Positions 8,530 to 16,497 of a stretch of DNA of 64,000 nt are shown here, in pieces. The translations under genes were made by a program, and so were the position numbers. The DNA is from Cryobacterium inferilacus (GTDB taxonomy: Bacteria > Actinomycetota > Actinomycetes > Actinomycetales > Microbacteriaceae): contig NZ_JAIEUL010000002.1 of the NCBI RefSeq assembly GCF_019599185.1, positions 62,001-126,000 of the forward strand, read 5' to 3'. The notes beneath the pieces are model-generated. The model saw only the letters and a program-made list of their open reading frames with translations. It was not told where the DNA came from and searched no databases. Position 1 is the stretch's first letter; each line of letters opens with the position of its first letter.

Positions 8530-9513
8530 TCAGCCGGCCAGCTGCCCTGCCAGCCAGGCGGCCTGGCGCACGAAGTGGTGACCCTGGCCGCCTTCGTGCT
8601 CATTGAAGGGGTAGACCTCGATGTCGGCATCCGCCGCCCAGTGGTTGTGCGCCGCGAACACGGTGGAGGGCGGACAGATCGGGTCGAGTAGCGCCACCGA
8701 GAACAGTGCCGGCACGGTGGCCCGCTTGGCGAAGTTGGCACCGTCAAAGTACGACAGGGTTTCGAAGGTCTGGGCCACTTCATCCCGGTGCACCGCGAGG
8801 TAGCGCACGACCTCCTGGTACGGGTCGCTGCCGGTCATGCCCACTGCTCGCTCGAAGTGGCAGAGGAACGGGACCTCCGGCATCGCCCCGACCAGTCCGA
8901 CGGAGAGGGCGGAGGCGGCGATCGCGATTCCACCGCCCTGGCTGCCACCGCACACGGCGACCCGGTCAGGGTCGACCCTGGCGAGGGTGCGCACGGCGTC
9001 GATCGCGCGCACGGCGTCGGTGAACACCCGCCGGTAGTAGTACTCGTCGGGCGAGCGGATGCCGCGGGTCATGAACCCGGACCCGGACGGTCCACTGCCG
9101 TGCGGGTCGGCGGTGTCACCGCCGGAACCCCAGCCGCTGCCCTGTCCGCGGGTGTCCATGAACAGGTAGGCGTAGCCGCTGGCCGCCCAACCCAGGTGCT
9201 CGTGCGGCAAGCCGCGGCCGCCGCCGTAACCGTTGTACTCGACCACCGTGGGCAAACGCTCTGGCAACGCACCGGATCGGTCCGCGGGCAGCATGAACCA
9301 GGCCTTGACCGGGTCGCCGGCGAATCCGTTGAAGGTGACGTCGTAGACCTCCACCTCGCTCAGCGGCGAATCGACCCTGACCAGCACCGGAGCATCCGGG
9401 TACTGCCGCGCCTCAGCCAGGGTGCGTTGCCAGAACTCGTCGAAATCGGCCGGTTCTGCGATGTCGGGACGGTACAGCCTGAGATCGGGCAGTGGCAGGT
9501 CTAACCGGGGCAC
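8530..9513 (-). CDS. Acetylxylan esterase / cephalosporin-C deacetylase family hydrolase
   Basis: An alpha/beta hydrolase of carbohydrate esterase family 7 type, which removes acetyl groups from short xylo-oligosaccharides and other small esters. The N-terminal family segment (DFDEFWQRTLAEAR), the nucleophile Ser in CGGSQGGGIA near residue 188, the acid Asp in ALLDPICPPST near 275 and the His in NEHEGGQGHH near 304 are all visible. At 327 residues it has normal length, with no signal peptide, so it acts inside the cell on imported sugars. GTG start with GAAAGG about 6 nt upstream. A TAGAGT hexamer about 55 nt further up may be its -10. Confidence 0.88.
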   Translation of the reverse strand: MPRLDLPLPDLRLYRPDIAEPADFDEFWQRTLAEARQYPDAPVLVRVDSPLSEVEVYDVTFNGFAGDPVKAWFMLPADRSGALPERLPTVVEYNGYGGGRGLPHEHLGWAASGYAYLFMDTRGQGSGWGSGGDTADPHGSGPSGSGFMTRGIRSPDEYYYRRVFTDAVRAIDAVRTLARVDPDRVAVCGGSQGGGIAIAASALSVGLVGAMPEVPFLCHFERAVGMTGSDPYQEVVRYLAVHRDEVAQTFETLSYFDGANFAKRATVPALFSVALLDPICPPSTVFAAHNHWAADADIEVYPFNEHEGGQGHHFVRQAAWLAGQLAG

Positions 9514-9838
9514 GTGTTGCCTTTCGCGGGTGAGGTCTCGGCACCAACGCTGGAGCCACCTCCGACTCTAGCGGCGCGGCAACGCCGAAGGGCGGTGGTG
9601 CGCGCCGGTCACATCAGGCCGAGAGCGGCCAACTCAGAGCGGATGGCCGGGGCGATCCGATCTGCATAGTCCGGGGTCAGGTGAACGGCCTCACACCCTA
9701 CGGGCAGGGTGCCGGTGAACGCCGGGCAGTAGCCGGCGGCGCGCCGCTGCAGCCGTGGGACCCGACGAAGTGATCGGCGGATGCACCGGGATGCGACTCA
9801 GAGTGTGTGCATTCCCAGCTGTCGAACTGCTGACGGTT
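9514..9838. other. Gene-poor interval with esterase promoter and gene remnant
   Basis: This 325-bp stretch holds the esterase leader (RBS and a TAGAGT hexamer on the minus strand near 9568) and the remnant listed separately at 9609-9743. I see no complete gene in the rest; the right end (about 9750-9838) has no recognisable signal. Confidence 0.6.
9609..9743 (-). pseudogene. Degenerate 3' end of an SGNH-domain acyltransferase or hydrolase gene
   Basis: Reading leftward, about 42 codons before a TGA at 9609 give GYCPAFTGTLPVGCEAVHLT followed by PDYADRIAPAIRSEL. This resembles the C-terminus of SGNH domains found on OafA-like acyltransferases and GDSL hydrolases, where the catalytic Asp-x-x-His precedes Leu-Thr. 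Here the Asp position is Glu (EAVHLT). Upstream codons lose similarity and an in-frame stop follows near 9795; no start or body of the gene exists. It abuts the DUF222/HNH gene. Assignment rests on motif memory only. Confidence 0.5.
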
Positions 9839-11923
9839 CTATCGCCCGGGTGTTCTCGGATGCGGCCGGGTCGACCTACGGCTGGGCATTTCGATGAGGG
9901 TCTGGCCGGGGTCGACGGTCGCAGGCGGCCGGAGCCAGTATTGGCCGGCGTTTTCGAAGATCTGCCAGCGTTGGTTGTGGAGCAGTAGATGGTGGGCGTG
10001 GCAGAGCAGGATGCCCTGGTTGATGTCGGTGGTGCCGCGGTCTCGCAGCCAGTGGTTGATGTGGTGGGCTTCGGTGAAGGCGGGTGGTCGGTCGCAGCCG
10101 GGCCAGCGGCAGCCGCCGTCGCGGGCGGCGAGGGCGCGGCGTTGGGCCCGGTTGAAGAGGCGTTCGTCGCGGCCGACGTCGAGGGGGCGGCCGAGGTCGT
10201 CGAAGCTGATATCGACGGATCCGGAGTCGCAGATCAGCCGTTCGATGGTCTCGGCCGACACGGGTGCGGTGTTGCCGTCGAGGTAGCCGTGGCCGCCCTG
10301 GCCGGGTTCACAGATCAGGATGTCATCGGCGGTGCGGAGAAACTCCACCGGGAACAGACCGTCGAGGCTGCACGGTGTGTCGGTTCGGTCGGGTGGATGC
10401 GTCTCCGGTTCCCAAGGCGGACGAACGTCGGCATCGTGGGCACGTTCGGATTCGGGTTCGGGTCCGTCGACCGCTTGACCAACTCCACTGCCACTACTGC
10501 CACTACTGCCACTACTGCCACTACTGCCACTACTGCCACTACTGCCGCCGCCGCCGCTGCAGCTGCCGCCGCCACCTTCGCTCTGGCGGCCGGCTCTGGC
10601 CGCTCCGGTCGAGATGGCGATCGCGGGCTCACTCGGTGGTCCGCTGTCAGGTGCTTTACCGGGTCTGGCTGGGGGTCTGGTAGCGGGTGCGGGTGCGGGT
10701 CTTGCGCCAGGTGCGGCTCCGGTTGTTGGTCCGGTTCCGGGTGTGGGTGCGGGTGCGGTGGTGGTGTGTGCGGTCGGCCTGGTGGGCCGCGTGGCCGGGG
10801 TGGTGGTGATGATCTGTACGGCGGGGCGGCGGCCGCCGAGCATTTCGTTGGGGTTGATGGTGGTGCCGGCTTTGAGGAGGTCGATGAAGCCGTCGCAGGT
10901 GATCTGGGTGGTGGTGCGCGGGTCGTTTTGTACTCGGCGGGCCCAGTTGGCGCGTTCGGTGTCGACGAAACGCACGCCGCCGCGGCGGGGGCTGGTGAGG
11001 CTGTCGAAGGTGGCTTTGATGAATTCGCCCTGTTCGGGTGGGAAGAGGCCGTCGACGCGGACCTGGCCGGTGTTGAGGGTCCAGATGTGCAGGTAGCGGT
11101 CGTCCCACGCTTTTTGCTCGCGCACCCGGATGCCGGCTTCGTCGAGGGTGTCGCGGGTGTGCCGGGCTCGTTTGAGGAGCTGGTCGGCGTTCAGCCTGGG
11201 GGCTTCGGCGAGGAGCTCGGCCAGTGCGTCGGCGAGGATCGGGCCGGTGACGACGGTGTCGATATCGCCCAGCCCGGTGCGGAGGGCGTGGGCGGCGTCG
11301 ATGGAGAGGGTGCCCTCGGACACGGCGCGGGAGATCGGTGCGTGCCACGGCTGCGGTACCGGTTCCGGCGTGGGCAGGGTGGTGGGGGTGGGATCGTCGG
11401 TGTCGCCGGCGTCGGGGGAGTCAGGGGCGAGTGCGTCGTCGACCAGGCGTCGGGCGGCCTCGGCCTGGCGGGCTGCGGCGGCTTCGGCTTCGCCGAGCAT
11501 CTGGCCCACGCCGACGAGTTTGCGGGACTCGGCCCTGGTGGTGCCGGTGAGGTTTTGGATCAGGTCTTCGGGGGAGAGGAACCCGCGTTGTTTGGCCAGG
11601 CCGGCCTGGCCGAGTTCCCAGCGGGAGCGGTGGGCGAGGGTCTTGGCCATCCAGGCCTTGCGGGTGTCGAGCTCGTGTTGGGCTTGGGCGATGGTTTTCT
11701 GGCCGGCCAGGGCGTCGGCATCCGAGAGGGCGTCGTAATCGGCGCTGGAGGCGCCCAACCGGGCCACCGCGAAGGCCGCCTCCTGCAGCGCGTCAGCCCG
11801 CGCTACCGCATCGGCGACGCCGGCAGCAGAACCACTCATAGAGTCGTCCGTAGCGCCATCCGCAGCGCCGTCGGGGGCTGCCCCGACGGTGAAGGTGTCT
11901 GCGATGGATGACTGGTTTGTCAT
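9839..11923 (-). CDS. DUF222 domain-containing HNH endonuclease-like protein (13E12 family)
   Basis: A 694-residue protein with an N-terminal DUF222 helical domain (about residues 35-350; SRWELGQAGLAKQRGF and RARHTRDTLDEAGIRVRE are typical) and a C-terminal HNH nuclease motif: CRWPGCDRP, then AFTEAHHINHW and ILLCHAHHLLLHN near 600-655. Between them lies a long Pro/Thr/Ala then Gly/Ser linker (about 370-520) that contains an exact nucleotide repeat. The family is multicopy in actinobacteria and its role is unknown; nuclease function is inferred from the intact Cys and His residues. A TATATT hexamer lies 6 nt before the ATG, so the transcript may be leaderless. Confidence 0.88.
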   Translation of the reverse strand: MTNQSSIADTFTVGAAPDGAADGATDDSMSGSAAGVADAVARADALQEAAFAVARLGASSADYDALSDADALAGQKTIAQAQHELDTRKAWMAKTLAHRSRWELGQAGLAKQRGFLSPEDLIQNLTGTTRAESRKLVGVGQMLGEAEAAAARQAEAARRLVDDALAPDSPDAGDTDDPTPTTLPTPEPVPQPWHAPISRAVSEGTLSIDAAHALRTGLGDIDTVVTGPILADALAELLAEAPRLNADQLLKRARHTRDTLDEAGIRVREQKAWDDRYLHIWTLNTGQVRVDGLFPPEQGEFIKATFDSLTSPRRGGVRFVDTERANWARRVQNDPRTTTQITCDGFIDLLKAGTTINPNEMLGGRRPAVQIITTTPATRPTRPTAHTTTAPAPTPGTGPTTGAAPGARPAPAPATRPPARPGKAPDSGPPSEPAIAISTGAARAGRQSEGGGGSCSGGGGSSGSSGSSGSSGSSGSSGSGVGQAVDGPEPESERAHDADVRPPWEPETHPPDRTDTPCSLDGLFPVEFLRTADDILICEPGQGGHGYLDGNTAPVSAETIERLICDSGSVDISFDDLGRPLDVGRDERLFNRAQRRALAARDGGCRWPGCDRPPAFTEAHHINHWLRDRGTTDINQGILLCHAHHLLLHNQRWQIFENAGQYWLRPPATVDPGQTLIEMPSRRSTRPHPRTPGR
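10491..10544. repeat. Six perfect 9-nt tandem repeats in the DUF222/HNH linker
   Basis: CCACTACTG is repeated six times without error and continues into a CCG run. On the minus strand it encodes Gly-Ser-Ser repeats. The 9-nt unit keeps frame whatever the copy number. Confidence 0.95.
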
Positions 11924-11929
11924 GCCACG

Positions 11930-11935
11930 AATATA
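11930..11935 (-). promoter_or_regulatory. -10-like hexamer TATATT, leaderless start of the DUF222/HNH gene
   Basis: TATATT ends 6 nt before the ATG at 11923, leaving no room for a Shine-Dalgarno. A -35 element is not obvious. Confidence 0.45.
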
Positions 11936-12020
11936 GCCCGATAACGAAGCTTTGTGTGAGGAAATCTCATTCTGTGGAGAACTTTTTTTGGCTCACAGCC
12001 AGGGCCTTCTATGCGTTCCT

Positions 12021-12088
12021 GCAACTGTTTCTAGAACGGACAATTGCGCCCGGCGTACCGGGCGCAATTGTCCGCACTGGCAACAGTT
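12021..12088. repeat. Two-tier palindromic element, copy 1
   Basis: The inner arms GGACAATTGCGCCCGG (12038-12053) and CCGGGCGCAATTGTCC (12058-12073) pair perfectly over 16 bp around a CGTA loop. Outer arms AACTGTT (12023-12029) and AACAGTT (12082-12088) also pair. It lies 33 bp past the GH130 stop and may end that transcript. A related copy lies at 17724-17792. Confidence 0.9.
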
Positions 12089-12120
12089 CTGTGCCTGCGG
12101 GTGGGCGTGCGAGCGCTCGG

Positions 12121-13188
12121 CTACTCCCGGCGGTCGAGCCGGGCCACCCCGATCTTGGAGTCGGCCATGCCGTAGAAGACGTAGAGCTGCCCCTCGATCT
12201 CCTCGATCGCGGTGGGGAACACCACATTGGGCACGATGCCGTTGGTCTCGTCGGCCGTCTCGGCCTTGAGCAGCGGTTCACTGGTGCGGCTGAGCACGAT
12301 GGTGGGGTCGTCGGCGTCCAGGATCATGCCGCCGGCGGCATAGTTCACCTTCTGTTGCTGGTCGAACGCCCGCGCGAGGATGCCCGTCACCCCGTGGTGC
12401 AGCAGCAACCAGCCCTCGGGAACCCGCAGGGGTGCGGGGCCGCCGCCGATCTTGAGTTCTTCGAACGGGAACTTCGGGCCGGCCAGGAACCGGTGCCCGC
12501 GCCAGAAGGTCAGCGCAGAGACATCCGCCAGCGCGTCAGCGACCGGCACATAGCTGATCCAGATGCTCTGCCGCTGGTCGGTGACCCCGGCCGGCACCCG
12601 GATGCCCTCGCCCGGCTTGGTCTCCTCCAGGTCCCACATCGGTCGGTGCAGCACGGCGAAGCTCTCCACGCCGTCTGGGGCGGTGACGGGTTCGGGGAAG
12701 AACACCGTGTCCTTGTTGTGGAACAGGTTGAGGTCCATGTCGAGGGCCTCGTCGTAGGCGAACAGGACGGGGCCGAGGCGACGCCAGTCGCGCAGGTCCT
12801 CGGAGACCGCGACAGCGGTACGCGGACCGAGCGGCCCGTAGGCGACGTAGGTCATCACGTGCAGACCCAGCCTGGGGATGAAGGTCACCCTGGGGTCCTC
12901 GACCCCGGCATTGTTGGCGCCGCGCTCCCACCCCTGGGTGGGCTCGAGTACGACCCCCTCACGTTCCACGCCGGTGGGGACGCCGTTTTCGATGATCACC
13001 CTGGCCAGCCCCACCCGGGAGACATTGCCGGTGGCGACGAGCCGGGGCAGCAGGTACAGGGTGCCGTCCGGGGTATGGCCGGTGCCGGGGTTGAGCACCC
13101 CCTCGGCTTCGAGGTCGTTGCCCTCCTCTGGCGTCATGATGACGCCCATCCGGGTGAGGGTATAGGGGAATTCGGTGGTGGAGCTCAT
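12121..13188 (-). CDS. Glycoside hydrolase family 130 protein (mannoside phosphorylase type)
   Basis: Cytoplasmic five-bladed beta-propeller enzyme of 355 residues; GH130 members mostly split beta-mannosides with phosphate to give mannose 1-phosphate. Family marks are GVEDPRVTFI near residues 95-104 (with the catalytic Asp), HNKDTVFFPEPV near 157-168, VLHRPMWD, the phosphate-side segment LKIGGGPAP near 245 and the final NVVFPTAIEEIEG and YVFYGMADSKIG. It is the last gene of the operon below lacI, 3 nt after the second permease stop, so its substrate should be what the transporter imports. Whether the bond is beta-1,2 or beta-1,4 and whether the enzyme is a phosphorylase or hydrolase cannot be told. 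Confidence 0.87.
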   Translation of the reverse strand: MSSTTEFPYTLTRMGVIMTPEEGNDLEAEGVLNPGTGHTPDGTLYLLPRLVATGNVSRVGLARVIIENGVPTGVEREGVVLEPTQGWERGANNAGVEDPRVTFIPRLGLHVMTYVAYGPLGPRTAVAVSEDLRDWRRLGPVLFAYDEALDMDLNLFHNKDTVFFPEPVTAPDGVESFAVLHRPMWDLEETKPGEGIRVPAGVTDQRQSIWISYVPVADALADVSALTFWRGHRFLAGPKFPFEELKIGGGPAPLRVPEGWLLLHHGVTGILARAFDQQQKVNYAAGGMILDADDPTIVLSRTSEPLLKAETADETNGIVPNVVFPTAIEEIEGQLYVFYGMADSKIGVARLDRRE

Positions 13189-13190
13189 GA

Positions 13191-14114
13191 CTAACCTTTC
13201 ACGCCCGAGCCGATGTCGCTCGAGACGAAGTGCCGTTGGAACAGGATGAAGAGAACGACAGCGGGGGCTGCCAGCACGCAGGCGCCGGCCAGGATCGCGC
13301 CGAACGGGTTGGCCGCGGTGGCCGCGACGTTGGTGAGGTAGTTCGCCAGGGACACCGCGAGCGGTTGCAGCGAGGCCTCCTTGGTGATCAGGAACGGCCA
13401 GAGGAACTCATTCCACGGGCCGATGAAGGTGAGCAGCACCACGGTCAGCAGCGCCGGTCGTACCAGCGGCAACGCGATGCTGCGCAGGATCTTGAGTTCA
13501 CCGGCGCCGTCGATTCTGGCGGCGTCGAAGAGGGCCCTCGGCACCTGCAGGAAGTACTGCCGGAAGATGAGCACCGCCGTCGAATTAATGGCGAACGGCA
13601 GGATCATGCCCAGGTAGTTGTCGGCCAGGCCGTAGTCCCTGGCGATCATCACGTAGAGCGGGATCATCAGGAGCTGGAAGGGCACCACCTGCACGAGCAG
13701 CACCAGCGCGAAGGTCACGCCGCGTCCGCGCCACTCCAGCTGCGCCAGTGCGTACCCCACCAGCACGCCGAAGACGACAGTGCAGAGGATGACGCCGCCG
13801 GCGAAGATGCCCGAGTTCACCAGTCCCTGCAACAGGTCGATGCGGCTGTTGATGGCGACATAGTTCTCGCCGGTGATGTTCGCAGGGTTCGGGAACGCCC
13901 CGGCGATCGTCGAGTCCGGTTCCGTCTGGAGGGAGCCGATCACCATGTAGTAGAACGGGAACAGGAAGATCAGGGCGCCGACGAACAGCACAACGTAGCG
14001 CAGGATGTTCTGGCCCCGGCTCATGCCGTCGACCTTGCGCGCGCGGGAGCGCCTGCTGCCCGTCTTGACGGAGCCCGTTGCCGCGTCGGCCGACGGGTTC
14101 TGGGTGGTGCTCAT
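13191..14114 (-). CDS. Carbohydrate ABC transporter permease, MalG type
   Basis: Second membrane subunit of the CUT1-type sugar importer, 307 residues, six predicted helices. The first follows a basic N-terminus (about residues 38-60, YVVLFVGALIFLFPFYYMV). The EAA loop DAARIDGAGELKILRSIALP lies near 215-235. Start ATG 14114 overlaps the stop of the upstream permease by 4 bp (ATGA), and the frame's upstream extension is only antisense-like sequence. Functions with the permease and binding protein encoded just upstream; the ATPase (usually a shared MsiK) is not encoded in the operon. Confidence 0.92.
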   Translation of the reverse strand: MSTTQNPSADAATGSVKTGSRRSRARKVDGMSRGQNILRYVVLFVGALIFLFPFYYMVIGSLQTEPDSTIAGAFPNPANITGENYVAINSRIDLLQGLVNSGIFAGGVILCTVVFGVLVGYALAQLEWRGRGVTFALVLLVQVVPFQLLMIPLYVMIARDYGLADNYLGMILPFAINSTAVLIFRQYFLQVPRALFDAARIDGAGELKILRSIALPLVRPALLTVVLLTFIGPWNEFLWPFLITKEASLQPLAVSLANYLTNVAATAANPFGAILAGACVLAAPAVVLFILFQRHFVSSDIGSGVKG

Positions 14115-15085
14115 GAGTCGTCCCCTCCGGCCAGCTTGCGTTGGATGAATGCCAGGATCAGCACGCCGATCACGAGGATGACCCCGATCGCGGCGGCAAT
14201 GTCTGGTGCGCCCTGCTCGATGCCGCGCTGGTACATCAGCAGCACCGGTGACGACGAGGCGCCGTTCGGCCCGCCACCGCCGGTGAGCAGGTACGGTTCC
14301 GTGAACAGGTTCGCGCCGGTGACCGTGGCCAGCAGCAGCACCAGCACGGTGGCCGGCCGGACGCCGGGCACGGTGATCGAGAAGAACATCCGGATCTTGC
14401 CCGCGCCATCCGTGGCCGCGGCCTCGTACAGCTCCTCCGACACGTTCTGCAGGGCGGCCAGGTAGAGCAGGATGAAGAAACCCAGACCCTTCCAGGTGAC
14501 GAAGATCGCGATGGTGGGCATGGCCCACTGCTCGTTGATCAGCCAGGCCGGATCCGGCGCCAGCGGCCCCAGGATCTGGTTGACCAGTCCGTTGCCGCTG
14601 AACAGGAAGATCCAGACCCCCACCACGGCCACACTGGCCGTGACGTACGGCACGTAGAACGCCACCCGGAGGAAGGTGCGAGCGTGCACCACCTTGTTCA
14701 GGGCCGTGGCGAGCACGAGCGACAGGATCACGGTGAGCGGCACGTTGATCAACAGGAAGATGCCGACATTGCCGAACGAGCGGATGATGGCCGGATCGCT
14801 CAGGACCTCCTGGAAGTTCGCGAGCCCCACGAACGGCCGGTCCACCACGGCGCCGGGGGCGGCGAAGAAGTAGTCGTGGAACGACATGTAGAAGGCGAAG
14901 ACCAGCGGGTAGGCGAAGACCAGGAGAACGAAGGCCAGGTAGGGGGCGCTGAGCACGAGCCCGAGCGGGTTCTTGCCCAGCCAGCGGCGCCGCACGGACC
15001 GGCGGGGGCCCCCGCCACCGGGCCGTGCTGGCCCGGTGGCGGGGTTCGGGGTGACGCTCCCTGAGGAGACTGTCGGGGTGGACAT
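14111..15085 (-). CDS. Carbohydrate ABC transporter permease, MalF type
   Basis: First membrane subunit of the sugar importer, 324 residues, with an Arg/Pro-rich cytoplasmic N-terminus then six predicted helices starting at LVLSAPYLAFVLLVFAYPLV near residues 42-62. The EAA loop YEAAATDGAGKIRMFFSITV is near 220-240. It lies 5 nt after the binding-protein stop and overlaps the next permease by 4 bp, so the three are one translational unit. Substrate assignment depends on the GH130 neighbour. Confidence 0.92.
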   Translation of the reverse strand: MSTPTVSSGSVTPNPATGPARPGGGGPRRSVRRRWLGKNPLGLVLSAPYLAFVLLVFAYPLVFAFYMSFHDYFFAAPGAVVDRPFVGLANFQEVLSDPAIIRSFGNVGIFLLINVPLTVILSLVLATALNKVVHARTFLRVAFYVPYVTASVAVVGVWIFLFSGNGLVNQILGPLAPDPAWLINEQWAMPTIAIFVTWKGLGFFILLYLAALQNVSEELYEAAATDGAGKIRMFFSITVPGVRPATVLVLLLATVTGANLFTEPYLLTGGGGPNGASSSPVLLMYQRGIEQGAPDIAAAIGVILVIGVLILAFIQRKLAGGDDS

Positions 15086-15090
15086 GGAAC

Positions 15091-16422
15091 TTACGGCTGC
15101 GCGATCAGTTCGTCGACCTTGGCGGCCGCAGCGTCGAAGGCATCAGCGATGTCGCCCTCGCCGGTGATGACGCTCTTGGTCCAGGCATCCCGGAACGCCT
15201 GCCAGGCGGCGACGGAATTGGCGACCTGGGGGACCTCGACGGTGCGGGAGGCCTGGTCACCGAACTGCTCGTAGGCGGGGTTCGCCTCGAAGTAGTCGGG
15301 GTAGGCGCCGGTGAGGTCGGTGCGCAGGGGCATCTGGCCGGTCAGCTCGAGGAGCTGGCCGTCCTGCTCCTCGCTGGTGGCGAACTTCAGCACGTCCCAG
15401 GCCGTGGCCTGGTTCTCGCAGGCCGTGAACAGGCCCACGTTCTTGGCGTCGCTGAAGGTGTACGCCTCCTCGGGGGCAACACCGGTGCTGGTGGGGAACG
15501 GCACGGCTCCCCAGTTCACCGCGTCCTTGTAGACGGACACGGCCCAGGGTCCGGCGCTCGACATGGCGGCCTTGCCGTCGGCGAACGAGTCACCCTGGTA
15601 CTGCTCCTTGCCGGCCAGGCCCTCGGCGTACAGGGTCTTCCAGAACTCGCCAACCTCGACGCCCTCGTCCGAGTTGAACGTGGCCGCGCCATCCTCGATG
15701 AAGAGGGTGCCGTCGGTCTCCGCCGCGTAGGTGGGGTAGAAGTCGAACCAGCTCTGGAAGAACTGGCTCGTCGGCGACGGGTAGATGGCGTACTCGGCGG
15801 CGCCGCTGGCGACCAGCGTGCGGGCGGTCGCGGTGAACTCCTCGTGGGTGGCCAGGGCGGGGTTCTCCGGGTCCAGTCCGGCCGCGGCGAAGAGGTCCTT
15901 GTTGTAGAACAGCATCACCGGGTTGGACTTCCACGGCATCTGGTAGAACTTGCCGTCGTCGCTCTGGTACTGGTCGGCGAGGTCCCCGGTGCGCTCCTGG
16001 ATGTAGGAATCGCCGTCCTCGAAGCTGCTGAGGTCGACCAGGCCGCCCTGCTTCTGGAACTGCGGCACCGCGACGGGGGCGGTGTTGAAGACCAGGCACG
16101 GCGCGTTGCCGGCGGTGATGGCGGCGCCGATGACCTCTTCACTGCTCTTGCCGGCCGGGATCTCCTGAGCCTTGACCTGCTCGTCGGGGTTCTCGGCGTT
16201 CCAGGCCTCCACCATCTGCTTGCCCCAGAGAACCTCGTTCTCGTTGTTCGAATACCAGATCGTGATGTCACCCCTGGACTCGGCCCCGCCCGAGCTGCCG
16301 CCGGCCGAGCAGGCGCCGAGGGCGACGATCATGGCGGCGGAGGTGGCGGCTGCGGCGAGCATCCGGGTGTGGCGTCGCCGGGTCTGACGGTTGGTGGGGT
16401 GGATGCGAGTGCGGCGTTGCAT
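15091..16422 (-). CDS. Extracellular sugar-binding lipoprotein of ABC transporter
   Basis: Family 1 solute-binding protein (MalE-like), about 443 residues. A basic N-terminus is followed by a hydrophobic stretch and the lipobox LGAC, with the lipidated Cys at about residue 38, then a Gly/Ser linker and the mature domain beginning DITIWYSNNENEVLWGKQMV. ATG 16422 is preferred because GGAG lies 8 nt upstream; an ATG four codons earlier (16434) overlaps that site. Captures the oligosaccharide outside the membrane for the two permeases that follow. The 75-nt gap to lacI contains two hairpins. Confidence 0.92.
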   Translation of the reverse strand: MQRRTRIHPTNRQTRRRHTRMLAAAATSAAMIVALGACSAGGSSGGAESRGDITIWYSNNENEVLWGKQMVEAWNAENPDEQVKAQEIPAGKSSEEVIGAAITAGNAPCLVFNTAPVAVPQFQKQGGLVDLSSFEDGDSYIQERTGDLADQYQSDDGKFYQMPWKSNPVMLFYNKDLFAAAGLDPENPALATHEEFTATARTLVASGAAEYAIYPSPTSQFFQSWFDFYPTYAAETDGTLFIEDGAATFNSDEGVEVGEFWKTLYAEGLAGKEQYQGDSFADGKAAMSSAGPWAVSVYKDAVNWGAVPFPTSTGVAPEEAYTFSDAKNVGLFTACENQATAWDVLKFATSEEQDGQLLELTGQMPLRTDLTGAYPDYFEANPAYEQFGDQASRTVEVPQVANSVAAWQAFRDAWTKSVITGEGDIADAFDAAAAKVDELIAQP

Positions 16423-16442
16423 GTGCTTCTCCATTCATGATT

Positions 16443-16494
16443 CCGCAGCGGCTCTGCTGCGGCGAGTTGTGGTGGGGCGCCGGAAAGACGCCCC
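16443..16494 (-). promoter_or_regulatory. Two hairpins between lacI and the binding-protein gene
   Basis: CCGCAGC/GCTGCGG (16443-16462, 6-nt loop) and GGGGCG/CGCCCC (16474-16494, 9-nt loop) follow one another just after the lacI stop. They could set the ratio between lacI and the highly needed binding-protein mRNA by partial termination or 5'-end protection; this is inference. Confidence 0.4.
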
Positions 16495-16497
16495 GGC

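Noticed and set aside
10491..10544. Possible CRISPR array
   Set aside because: The 9-nt units have no spacers and lie in a coding region. The 16-nt units at 35354-35417 also lack spacers.
9989..11911. 640-codon plus-strand frame opposite the DUF222/HNH gene
   Set aside because: Composition is Gly/Ala/Thr repeats mirroring the opposite strand; the HNH and DUF222 motifs on the minus strand are convincing.
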